A stretch of 23,119 nt of DNA from Chromatocurvus sp046260765. GTDB lineage: Bacteria; Pseudomonadota; Gammaproteobacteria; Pseudomonadales; Halieaceae. Shown piece by piece: positions 15,127 to 22,433 of this stretch. A model generated the notes under the pieces. That model made no database searches and was not told the DNA's origin. It saw nothing but the letters and a program-made list of their open reading frames with translations. Location of the stretch: positions 1-23,119 of the forward strand of contig JBHEOO010000045.1 of assembly GCA_046260765.1 (NCBI GenBank), written 5' to 3'. A program made the translations under genes and the position numbers. How positions within the stretch are numbered: the first letter of the stretch is position 1; each line of letters begins with the position of its first letter.

Positions 15127-15174
15127 CACGACAGTCTCCACGACAGTCGCTACGACAGTCACCAGGACAGCCGC
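15127..15174. repeat. Four imperfect tandem 12-bp repeats between purE and ilvD
   Basis: Units at 15127-15138, 15139-15150, 15151-15162 and 15163-15174 follow the consensus YACGACAGTCNC. The fourth unit is the most diverged. They fill most of the 100-bp convergent gap between purE and ilvD. No U-tract hairpin was seen there. The repeat is directly visible; its role is unknown. Confidence 0.85.
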
Positions 15175-15198
15175 TGCTGAAATGGCCAGGACAAGTGA

Positions 15199-16887
15199 CT
15201 ATAGCTCGTCCGGCAGATCCAGCACGGCGCCGCGGCTGGCACTTGAGGCGTTGCGCGCGAACTTTGCCAGCACGCCGCGCGTGTAACGCGGTGCGGGCGC
15301 ATTCCAGTTGCGTCGCCGCAGGTCTATTTCAGCCTCGTCCACGTGCAGCTGCAGCAGCAACTTATGGGCGTCTATGGTGATGCTGTCGCCCTCTTCCACC
15401 AGAGCAATCAATCCACCGGCGTAAGCTTCGGGTGCCACGTGACCCACCACCATGCCCCAGGTGCCACCGGAAAAGCGGCCGTCGGTCACCAGACCCACTG
15501 ACTCGCCCAGACCCTGTCCTACCAATGCGCCCGTCGGCGCAAGCATTTCCGGCATACCCGGTGCACCGCGGGGGCCCAGGTAGCGCAGGACCATCACATC
15601 GCCGGCCTGAATCCTGCCCGCCAGAATGGCATCCAGTGCCGATTGCTCATCATCGAACACACGCGCCGGACCGGTAATCACGGGGTTGGTCAGCCCGGTA
15701 ATCTTGGCAACGGCGCCCTCGGCCGCCAGGTTACCGCGCAGAATAGCGAGGTGCCCTTCACTGTACATCGGTTTGTCCATGGGCCGGATGACATCCTGAC
15801 CCTCCGGACAGCCCGCGGGAATGTTCGCCAGCGACTCGGCAACGGTTTCGCCGGTGATGGTCATGCAGTGGCCGTGCAGCAGCCCCGCGTCGAGCAGCAT
15901 TTTCATGACGCGGGGAATGCCGCCAACGCGATGCAGATCGATGGCGAGATAGCGTCCGCTCGGCTTCAGATCGCACAATACCGGCACTTTTCGGCGAACG
16001 CGTTCGAAGTCGTCAATACGCCAGTCGACCTCGGCAGTGTGGGCGATGGCAAGAAAGTGCAGCACGGCGTTGGTCGAGCCGCCGATGGCCATGATCACGG
16101 CCACCGCATTTTCGATGGATTCACGGGTAACAATGTCACGCGGCTTCAAATCCGCTTCCACGGCCTTCACCAGCACACGGGCACTGTCGCGCGCACTCTC
16201 GATCTTCTCACCTTCGACGTTTGCCATGGTGCTTGAGTAAGGCAGGCTGAGGCCCAGCGCCTCGAATGCGGAGCTCATGGTATTGGCCGTGTACATGCCG
16301 CCGCAGGAGCCGTTGCCGGGGATGGCATTGCGCTCGATGGCGAGCAGGTCGTCATCGCTGATGCGTCCGGCGCTGTGTTCGCCCACGGCTTCAAAGACGC
16401 TGACAATATTCAGATCCTGATCCTTGTAGCGACCGGGCAGGATCGTGCCGCCGTAAACAAAAATAGCGGGTACGTTAGCGCGCAGCATACCCATCATGGC
16501 ACCCGGCATGTTCTTGTCGCAGCCACCGATGGTCAGCACGCCATCCATCCACTGACCGCCGACACAGGTCTCAATGCAATCTGCAATCACTTCCCGTGAA
16601 ACGAGGCTGTACTTCATGCCCTCGGTGCCCATGGACATGCCGTCGCTGATTGTGGGCGTACCAAACAGCTGCGCATTCGCCCCGGCCTCCCCAAGCGCCT
16701 CTGCCGCCGCATCTGCCAATGGCTGCAGCCCCGCGTTGCAGGGCGTGATTGTGGAGTGCCCATTGGCGATGCCGATCATCGGCTTGTTGAAATCGTCACC
16801 CGTGTACCCCATGGCGTAGTACATGGAACGGTTGGGCGCGCGCTGCACACCCTGAGTGATATTTTTTGACCTGCGATTACTCGCCAC
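15199..16887 (-). CDS. ilvD: Dihydroxy-acid dehydratase (IlvD)
   Basis: A 562-residue IlvD/Edd family protein of the IlvD type. It dehydrates 2,3-dihydroxy-isovalerate and 2,3-dihydroxy-3-methylvalerate in valine, isoleucine and leucine synthesis. The iron-sulfur cysteines are Cys50 (STITPCNAG), Cys123 (GGCDKNMPG) and Cys195 (NGSCGGMYTANTM). The three-Cys pattern, including Cys123, is that of 2Fe-2S DHADs, though by eye I cannot exclude a 4Fe-4S enzyme. The C-terminal signature TDGRFSGGTWG is present. It starts at GTG 16887 behind AGGAG with a seven-base spacer. It is monocistronic here, convergent with purE and divergent from the SDR gene. No leader peptide or attenuator is visible. Confidence 0.97.
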   Translation of the reverse strand: MASNRRSKNITQGVQRAPNRSMYYAMGYTGDDFNKPMIGIANGHSTITPCNAGLQPLADAAAEALGEAGANAQLFGTPTISDGMSMGTEGMKYSLVSREVIADCIETCVGGQWMDGVLTIGGCDKNMPGAMMGMLRANVPAIFVYGGTILPGRYKDQDLNIVSVFEAVGEHSAGRISDDDLLAIERNAIPGNGSCGGMYTANTMSSAFEALGLSLPYSSTMANVEGEKIESARDSARVLVKAVEADLKPRDIVTRESIENAVAVIMAIGGSTNAVLHFLAIAHTAEVDWRIDDFERVRRKVPVLCDLKPSGRYLAIDLHRVGGIPRVMKMLLDAGLLHGHCMTITGETVAESLANIPAGCPEGQDVIRPMDKPMYSEGHLAILRGNLAAEGAVAKITGLTNPVITGPARVFDDEQSALDAILAGRIQAGDVMVLRYLGPRGAPGMPEMLAPTGALVGQGLGESVGLVTDGRFSGGTWGMVVGHVAPEAYAGGLIALVEEGDSITIDAHKLLLQLHVDEAEIDLRRRNWNAPAPRYTRGVLAKFARNASSASRGAVLDLPDEL

Positions 16888-16917
16888 GGGAAAACTCCTG
16901 CATACATTGGGATCTGC

Positions 16918-16947
16918 ATTCTAGGCCACTTGCAGTAAGCGCCTCAA
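16918..16947 (-). promoter_or_regulatory. Putative sigma70 promoter of ilvD
   Basis: On the minus strand TTGAGG (16942-16947) and TAGAAT (16918-16923) are separated by 18 bp, about 30 bp upstream of the GTG start. Both are reasonable sigma70 matches. Confidence 0.5.
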
Positions 16948-17001
16948 ATACTTATCTTGCTCCTTGATTCACGGCAGTGAGCTAAAAATGCGGAATAGCA
17001 C

Positions 17002-17841
17002 ATGTCGACAATCCTGATCACAGGCGCGACCGCGGGTATCGGCAAGTCCGCCGCGATTCTGCTCGCCAATAAGGGCCACACGGTGATCGCGGCGGGCCGC
17101 AACCGGCAGGCACTCGATGCACTCGACAAGCAGTTCAGCAACATTCATCCAATCGAGATGGACGTCACCGACGCGGGCAGCGTTGAACGCGCCGCTACCG
17201 CGGTAGCATCACTCATCGACGGAGCAGCGCTGGATATACTGGTCAACAACGCAGGCTATGGCTGTGCCGGTCCCCTCGAACTGGTGAGTGACGCGGATTT
17301 CGAGGCGCAGTACCAGACGAATGTGTTTGGCCTGGTGCGGGTAACACGCGCGTTTCTTCCCGCCATGCGCGAGCGCGGACGCGGACGCATCATCAATGTG
17401 TCCTCGGTTGCGGGCCACGTGACCATGCCGTTCTTTGCGCCCTACGCCTCCACTAAACATGCAGTCGAATCCATCAGCGACGCGCTGCGCATCGAACTGC
17501 GGCCGCACGGTGTCCACGTTGTCCTGGTCGAACCCGGAGCGGTAAAAACCGGCTTCGGCGAGCATGAACGCCAGCAACTGCAGAAGCACGCAAACACGAG
17601 CAGCGTCTACCGCGACCAGCTCGAAGTGTTTATCCGCTTCCATCGCCGGCTGCATGGCGGCGGCGCAGACCCGGTCACTGTGGCCGGAACACTCGTGAAG
17701 GCCTGCGAGGCGCCGCAACCCCGGCCGCGCTACGTGACGCCACGTGGTCGCAACAATGTCTTCATTCTGCTGAAAAAATGCCTGCCCACGGTCGTCTCTG
17801 ACTGGATTCTGCGGCGCGTGACGGGACTGGATCGAGTCTGA
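17002..17841 (+). CDS. Classical short-chain dehydrogenase/reductase
   Basis: A 279-residue Rossmann-fold SDR. Seen: the cofactor motif TGATAGIG (7-14), an Arg after the second strand (AGRNR), DV at the adenine site (54-55), NNAG (82-85), the catalytic Ser in NVSSVAG (about 134-135), YASTK with Tyr148 and Lys152, and PGAVKTGF. The Arg in AGRN suggests NADP(H). The C-terminal extension after 185 (HRRLHGGGADP, then RYVTPRGRNN and LKKCLP) resembles SDRs acting on retinol, steroid or other lipophilic substrates, but the substrate cannot be named. It stands alone, divergent from ilvD with a 114-bp spacer. No clear Shine-Dalgarno is seen. Confidence 0.88.
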   Translation: MSTILITGATAGIGKSAAILLANKGHTVIAAGRNRQALDALDKQFSNIHPIEMDVTDAGSVERAATAVASLIDGAALDILVNNAGYGCAGPLELVSDADFEAQYQTNVFGLVRVTRAFLPAMRERGRGRIINVSSVAGHVTMPFFAPYASTKHAVESISDALRIELRPHGVHVVLVEPGAVKTGFGEHERQQLQKHANTSSVYRDQLEVFIRFHRRLHGGGADPVTVAGTLVKACEAPQPRPRYVTPRGRNNVFILLKKCLPTVVSDWILRRVTGLDRV

Positions 17842-17858
17842 CAGCAGACCTGGGCGTC

Positions 17859-17872
17859 GGCAGTAGGCAGTC
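17859..17872. repeat. Heptamer duplication in the gap between the two SDR genes
   Basis: GGCAGTA (17859-17865) is followed directly by GGCAGTC (17866-17872) in the 92-bp convergent gap between the two SDR genes. It is small and could be chance. Confidence 0.4.
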
Positions 17873-17933
17873 TGGGGACAGGAACCTGGCCGTGGTGGCT
17901 GGCAAGAGCGCTGCGTGCCGACCCCGCCGACCG

Positions 17934-18800
17934 TCAGTAGCCGCTTTCGGTTTTTGTCGGGAGCGCCTCGGCAATTGCATCGGGGACGAAGAAATCCCGG
18001 AACAGACTGCCACCGGCCTCAACCGAGTAGACGTCAAAGTCCGTGACCCCCTCCTGGCGAAGCAGCAATTCATCAATGAAGAAGTTGCCGGTGCAGGCAT
18101 CCGCGCGCCGGTTCAATACCACGTAGGCGGCGTCAGCCATGATATCAACCGTCCGACTTCCCCTGGCGACGACATCGCCCCCAAGCACATTGCGGATAGC
18201 TGCCGTATCAATCGCCGTCAGTGGCCACAGGGCATTGACGCCAATACCATCGGCGGCGAATTCACGCGCCAGACCCAGCGTGCAAAGGCTCATGCCCATT
18301 TTGGCAATAGTGTAGGCGAGATGCGGCGCGAACCACTTGGCGTCCATATCCAGCGGCGGTGCCAGCGTCAGGATATGGGGATTCTGTGACTGTTTCAGGT
18401 AGGGAATACAGAGCTTTGAGACCATGAAGGTACCGCGCGTGTTGACATCCTGCATCAGGTCATAGCGCTTCATATCTGTTTCCAGCGTCGGCGTGGGGCT
18501 GACCGCACTGGCGTTGTTGATGCAGATATCGATACCGCCAAAGCGCTCGACCGTCAACTCCACTGCGGCCTTGACCTGGTCTTCATGGCGAATGTCACAA
18601 AGCACCGGCAGTGCATGCCCGCCGGCTTCTTCTATGGCTTCCGCCGCCGTGTAGATTGTGCCGGGCAGCTTTGGATGTGGCTCGGCGGTTTTAGCGGCGA
18701 TCGCCACGTTGGCGCCATCTGCCGCTGCCTTCAATGCAATTGCCAGGCCGATGCCCCGGCTGCCACCGGAAATAAAAATCGTTTTGTTCTTCAAGCTCAT
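17934..18800 (-). CDS. HSDL2-like short-chain dehydrogenase, catalytic Ser replaced by Ala
   Basis: A 288-residue SDR that resembles human HSDL2 without its SCP2 domain. Seen: SGGSRGIGLA (11-20), INNASAVSPT (94-103), the HSDL2-like stretch YDLMQDVNTRGTF, WFAPHLAYTIAKMGMS with Tyr163 and Lys167, and NALWPLTAIDTAA. HSDL2 relatives act in lipid metabolism, but their substrates are poorly defined. Where I recall Ser in the (I/L)SPPL motif, this protein has LAPPL with Ala147 (codon GCA), so the catalytic Ser seems lost; activity may be altered. ATG 18800 is preferred: AGG lies seven bases upstream and the protein begins at the Rossmann strand. The open frame further up to 18944 gives a Cys/Arg-rich extension without likeness to the family. 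It is convergent with the other SDR gene. Confidence 0.85.
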   Translation of the reverse strand: MSLKNKTIFISGGSRGIGLAIALKAAADGANVAIAAKTAEPHPKLPGTIYTAAEAIEEAGGHALPVLCDIRHEDQVKAAVELTVERFGGIDICINNASAVSPTPTLETDMKRYDLMQDVNTRGTFMVSKLCIPYLKQSQNPHILTLAPPLDMDAKWFAPHLAYTIAKMGMSLCTLGLAREFAADGIGVNALWPLTAIDTAAIRNVLGGDVVARGSRTVDIMADAAYVVLNRRADACTGNFFIDELLLRQEGVTDFDVYSVEAGGSLFRDFFVPDAIAEALPTKTESGY

Positions 18801-19185
18801 GGTTTTACCTGCTGTGATCTGCCTGATGACGGTATGCCCGGGGCTAAAGCACATGCGCTGCGCAGCCCGGGGAAGACTGTATGCAGGAGGCCAGGCGCAA
18901 CATCTACCCTTATAGGCTGGGCACGCACACCTTTTCCCGCGCAACCGGCATTAAAACACTCCGCTTGCGGTGTTGCGATAGTGTGCGTGCACGAATCAAG
19001 TCGCGGAGGGATTTGTTGTAGCCTGGTGTGCGCTATGCAACCCGACATGAACCCATGGTGCTGATGCCATCGATCGGTTTTATCATCGCTGCGCTGGCTA
19101 AGCTCAGTGGTCTGTTCGGTGGTAGTCAAATGGAAAGGGTTCTGCCAGTCTATCCGCAGCCCCCTGGTCTGTTCGGAGACACCTG
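18801..19185. other. 385-bp stretch without a recognisable gene
   Basis: This is the divergent spacer between the HSDL2-like gene and the ABC export operon. ORFs in it (for example 18797-19129 on minus) have odd compositions and no family likeness. An 11-bp direct repeat GGTCTGTTCGG occurs at 19109-19119 and 19166-19176, the second copy running into the ribosome site of the adaptor gene. TATAAG on the minus strand about 110 bp before the HSDL2-like start could be a -10, but no matching -35 is seen. Nothing else stands out. Confidence 0.5.
19175..19178 (+). promoter_or_regulatory. Shine-Dalgarno supporting a TTG start
   Basis: GGAG seven bases before TTG 19186 supports this unusual start codon for the adaptor gene over the in-frame GTG at 19210. 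Confidence 0.6.
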
Positions 19186-20415
19186 TTGCGCGCGGTCGCT
19201 TACAAACCTGTGTTTGTCACTTTGATTATTCTGCTGGCCACCGCCTTTTTCGCACTGCGCTGGTGGCAGGGTCCTAAGGTACCGGGCTATGTGATCGAAT
19301 CGATGCCGCTGGTGCAGACAGTCGTGGCTGCCGGACGGGTCATGACCGTGTCGCGATCCCAGGTCGGCAGCGAAATCACTGCCGTAGTGCTGGAACGCCT
19401 CGTGCAGGAGGGTGACATCGTGGCGCCCGGCGACAGGCTTGTACTGCTGCGGGCTGATGACATCGCCGCCGAAGTGCGCGAGGCGGAGGCTGCACTAACT
19501 GAGCTGACTGACGCCAGGCGGCCGCAGGCCGCTGTGTCGCTGGCCCGTGCCGAGCTGCAGCTTGTCCAGGCCCGCCGCGAGACCGCGCGGCGTCGCGACC
19601 TCGCCGCTCGTTCGCTGTTGTCATCCGAAGCGCTGGAGCAGGCCGAAGCAGCAGAGGCGCTGGCGCAGAATGCCTACGAGGCCGCTCGTCTCGCGGCGGA
19701 GGCACTGGCGCCCGGTCACGCGATGGACGCTCAGGCGCGCGCGCACCTTGCAGCCCTGCGCGCGAAACTCGCAAGGACCGTCGTACGTTCCGAAGTGGCC
19801 GGCACCGTGCTGTCGCGCAATGTGGAGCCCGGTGACATGGTGCAGCCGGGACGCGTGCTCTTCACCATCGCGGTTAGCGGCGGCACCGAGATCCGCGTGC
19901 CGCTCGATGAACGGAATCTGGCGCGACTGGCGTTGCAGCAACCAGCCCGCGCGGTTGCCGACGCCTATCCGGACAGGCCCTTTGTCGCCCGTATCAACTT
20001 CATTGCCCCTGGCATCGACCCGGAGCGCGGGACCGTGGAGGTTCGGCTGAGCGTGGACCCGGTACCGGCTTTTCTACGCCAGGATATGACCGTGTCGGTG
20101 AATATTGAAACCGGTCGCCGCGAACAGGCACTGGCAGTGCCGAATGATGCCATCGGCGACCTGCAAAAAAATTCGGCACAGTTGCTGGTGCTGCGCGACG
20201 GCAGGGTGCAGCGACAACGCGTGACTCTGGGGTTGCGTGGCCTTGCCATGTCTGAAGTGCTTGACGGCCTAAGCGCCGGCGACCGGGTGCTGGCAGACGC
20301 CAACGCGCCGCTGCCAGAGGGTGCGCGGGTGCGCTTCGTAGAGCGTAGCGCACCGACAGCCAGTCGTCCGGGAGAGGCCGGCACCCGCAATGAGTTGCCG
20401 GTGAAGCTCAATTGA
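19186..20415 (+). CDS. Periplasmic adaptor (HlyD/MacA-type) of an ABC exporter
   Basis: A 409-residue membrane-fusion protein. An N-terminal membrane anchor lies at about residues 9-25. The first half of the barrel-sandwich (lipoyl-like) domain is AAGRVMTVSRSQVGSEI...LVQEGDIVAPGD. A long Ala/Glu/Arg-rich coiled-coil hairpin follows at about 85-190. The returning half is RSEVAGTVLSRNVEPGDMVQPG, and a beta-barrel and membrane-proximal domain complete it (AVPNDAIGDL, LSAGDRVLADA). It would link an inner-membrane ABC transporter to an outer-membrane TolC-like channel, which is not in this window. It starts at TTG 19186, supported by GGAG. It is the first gene of an operon whose second gene overlaps its stop (TTGA). 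Confidence 0.88.
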   Translation: MRAVAYKPVFVTLIILLATAFFALRWWQGPKVPGYVIESMPLVQTVVAAGRVMTVSRSQVGSEITAVVLERLVQEGDIVAPGDRLVLLRADDIAAEVREAEAALTELTDARRPQAAVSLARAELQLVQARRETARRRDLAARSLLSSEALEQAEAAEALAQNAYEAARLAAEALAPGHAMDAQARAHLAALRAKLARTVVRSEVAGTVLSRNVEPGDMVQPGRVLFTIAVSGGTEIRVPLDERNLARLALQQPARAVADAYPDRPFVARINFIAPGIDPERGTVEVRLSVDPVPAFLRQDMTVSVNIETGRREQALAVPNDAIGDLQKNSAQLLVLRDGRVQRQRVTLGLRGLAMSEVLDGLSAGDRVLADANAPLPEGARVRFVERSAPTASRPGEAGTRNELPVKLN

Positions 20416-21635
20416 CGCGTCCGGTCCGGCGGCCATGGGTCGAATGGACTCTCGCGATGGGTTTTTTGCGCGAGGGGCGAGCGCAGTCGCTGATGATTGC
20501 CGTGGGCGTCGCCGTCGGCGTTGCGGTCATTGTGTTCGTTACCGCTCTGATCCAGGGGCTGCAGTCCAATATCATTGAGCGCACGCTGGGCACGCAGTCG
20601 CACATTCGCGTTTTGCCGCGTGACGAGATCAATGCCGTGCTTCCGCTCGCTTCCGGCACCCGGCAGCTCGTGCTTGAAGACAGACGCGCGCAGCGCCCGC
20701 GCTCCATCAACAACTGGCAGCAGGTCAGCGCCACGCTGGATCGTCTGCCAGAGTTGATGGCGGTATCTCCGGTCGTTTCCGGGCCCGCATTTGCTCGCCG
20801 CGGCGAGGCACTCGAGTCCGTGGCGCTGGTGGGCATTGATCTCGACCGCTACCGCAGGATCATTCCGCTGGAGCGCTATATCGTCGCCGGGCAGCTCCGC
20901 GTCAACGCCGACGATGCGCTGATCGGCCGGCTACTCGCCGACGATCTCGGGGTGACGGTTGGCAGCAAGCTGCGGCTTGAAACGGGCCAGAACAACGCCG
21001 CTGTTGTGAATATCGCCGGCCTGTTCGAGCTGGGGGTGCGAGAGCTGGATTCGCGCTACGTATACCTGGATCTAAGGCAGGCGCAGCCCTTGCTCAACCT
21101 GCCCGGGGGCGTGACAGTCATCGATCTCACCGTTCGGGATATTTTTGCAGCCGACAGGATCGCCGCGCAGGTGGCGCGCCTGACCTCTCTGAAGGCAGAA
21201 AGCTGGATCGAAACCAACGCCCAGCTCATGAACGCCCTGACCGCACAGAGCCTGTCCACGAACATGATCATTGTATTCGTGGCCATTTCTGTTGCGTTCG
21301 GAATTGCCAGCGTACTCTCGGTCAGTGTCGTGCAGCGCACCCGGGAAATCGGCATCCTGCGTGCTACCGGCGCGACACGGCAGCAGATACTGGGCGTTTT
21401 CCTGATACAGGGCGCGGTTTTTGGACTGTTGGGGTCCGTGATGGGCATCGCGGTCAGCTACGGGCTGGTGTGGGTGTTCAATAGCCTCGGCCCCGGCCTG
21501 TTCTATATCCCGCTCGAGAGGAAGCTCGTGGTTGCGGCCGTTCTGCTGGCGACGCTGACCGGAGTGCTGGCGGCGGCAGTTCCATCGCGTCGTGCGGCCC
21601 GCCTCGACCCTGTGCAAGCGATTCGCAATGTGTGA
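20412..21635 (+). CDS. ABC transporter permease, FtsX/MacB-like
   Basis: A 407-residue permease of the MacB/LolC/FtsX type. One membrane segment at about 27-48 is followed by a large periplasmic domain (about 50-270, MacB_PCD-like, with the VVSGPAF and GVRELDSRYVYLDL stretches). Three C-terminal membrane segments sit at about 283-306, 328-352 and 372-392. The short cytoplasmic loop REIGILRATGATRQQI between segments is the FtsX-family coupling motif, and the end PSRRAARLDPVQAIRN is the usual one. Four segments in total fit this type VII ABC class. The TTG start overlaps the adaptor stop by four bases (TTGA), implying coupled translation. The substrate is unknown; efflux or envelope export is likely. 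Confidence 0.88.
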   Translation: MTRPVRRPWVEWTLAMGFLREGRAQSLMIAVGVAVGVAVIVFVTALIQGLQSNIIERTLGTQSHIRVLPRDEINAVLPLASGTRQLVLEDRRAQRPRSINNWQQVSATLDRLPELMAVSPVVSGPAFARRGEALESVALVGIDLDRYRRIIPLERYIVAGQLRVNADDALIGRLLADDLGVTVGSKLRLETGQNNAAVVNIAGLFELGVRELDSRYVYLDLRQAQPLLNLPGGVTVIDLTVRDIFAADRIAAQVARLTSLKAESWIETNAQLMNALTAQSLSTNMIIVFVAISVAFGIASVLSVSVVQRTREIGILRATGATRQQILGVFLIQGAVFGLLGSVMGIAVSYGLVWVFNSLGPGLFYIPLERKLVVAAVLLATLTGVLAAAVPSRRAARLDPVQAIRNV

Positions 21636-22338
21636 TGCGGTCGCCGAGGTGCTGCGTCTGGAGGGCCTTCGCAAGTCCTATAACGTTGGCCGACCGAACG
21701 AAACCGAGGTTCTACACGGCATCGATCTTTCCGTACACCGCAGCGATTTTGCAGCGCTGGTCGGTCCGTCCGGGTCGGGCAAGAGCACGCTACTAAACCT
21801 GATCGGTCTACTGGACACGCCGGGAGCTGGCGAGCTCTATCTTCTCGGCAAGCCTACCAGCCAGATGGATGACGCCGCACGCACCGCGCTGCGTGGCAGC
21901 GCCATAGGGTTTGTCTTCCAGTTCCATCACCTGATTCAGGCATTCAGCGCCATCGACAATGTGCTGATGCCGCTGATGCTGGCGCGGGGGAAACCCGGCA
22001 GGGCCGAGATAAACCGCGCCAGGGATCTACTCGCCGCCGTGGCGTTGGAAAAATACGCCAACACGCGGCCGAACCAGCTCTCTGGAGGTCAGCAGCAACG
22101 GGTTGCCATTGCCCGGGCACTGATCACCGAGCCAGCGTTAATACTCGCCGACGAGCCCACTGGCAATCTGGACACGCACAGTGCCGCAGACGTGTTCGAG
22201 CTGTTTCGCCGCTTCAATCGTGAGCTTGGCTGCGCCGTGCTTCTGGTGACGCATGACCCGCGCCTCTCTTCCACCTGTGATCGCACGATTGATCTTGTGG
22301 ACGGGCGTATCGTGAGCGATAGCGGTAATGACGCGTGA
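21628..22338 (+). CDS. ABC transporter ATPase, LolD/MacB-type
   Basis: A 236-residue ATP-binding subunit. Walker A is GPSGSGKST (46-54), the Q-loop Gln is 98 in FVFQFHH, the signature is LSGGQ (151-155), Walker B is LILADE (171-176) followed by PTGNLD, and the switch His is 209 in THD. The sequence belongs to the LolD/FtsE/MacB N-domain group, the partners of FtsX-like permeases. The frame is open upstream, but ATG 21628 gives the family N-terminus and overlaps the permease stop by eight bases. With the adaptor and permease it forms a three-protein exporter in the DevBCA gene order (adaptor-permease-ATPase). Confidence 0.93.
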   Translation: MCDAVAEVLRLEGLRKSYNVGRPNETEVLHGIDLSVHRSDFAALVGPSGSGKSTLLNLIGLLDTPGAGELYLLGKPTSQMDDAARTALRGSAIGFVFQFHHLIQAFSAIDNVLMPLMLARGKPGRAEINRARDLLAAVALEKYANTRPNQLSGGQQQRVAIARALITEPALILADEPTGNLDTHSAADVFELFRRFNRELGCAVLLVTHDPRLSSTCDRTIDLVDGRIVSDSGNDA

Positions 22339-22433
22339 GCCCATCGCGAGCATCGCAAGCTGCACAGTGCGGCCCCTTCGTGATGTGGGGTGGATCAACC
22401 ACGTCTTGATAGAACCCCTGGCATGCCACCGGG

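Noticed and set aside
18801..18944. N-terminal extension of the HSDL2-like SDR
   Set aside because: Cys/Arg-rich, no likeness to SDRs; ATG 18800 has a ribosome site and starts the Rossmann fold.
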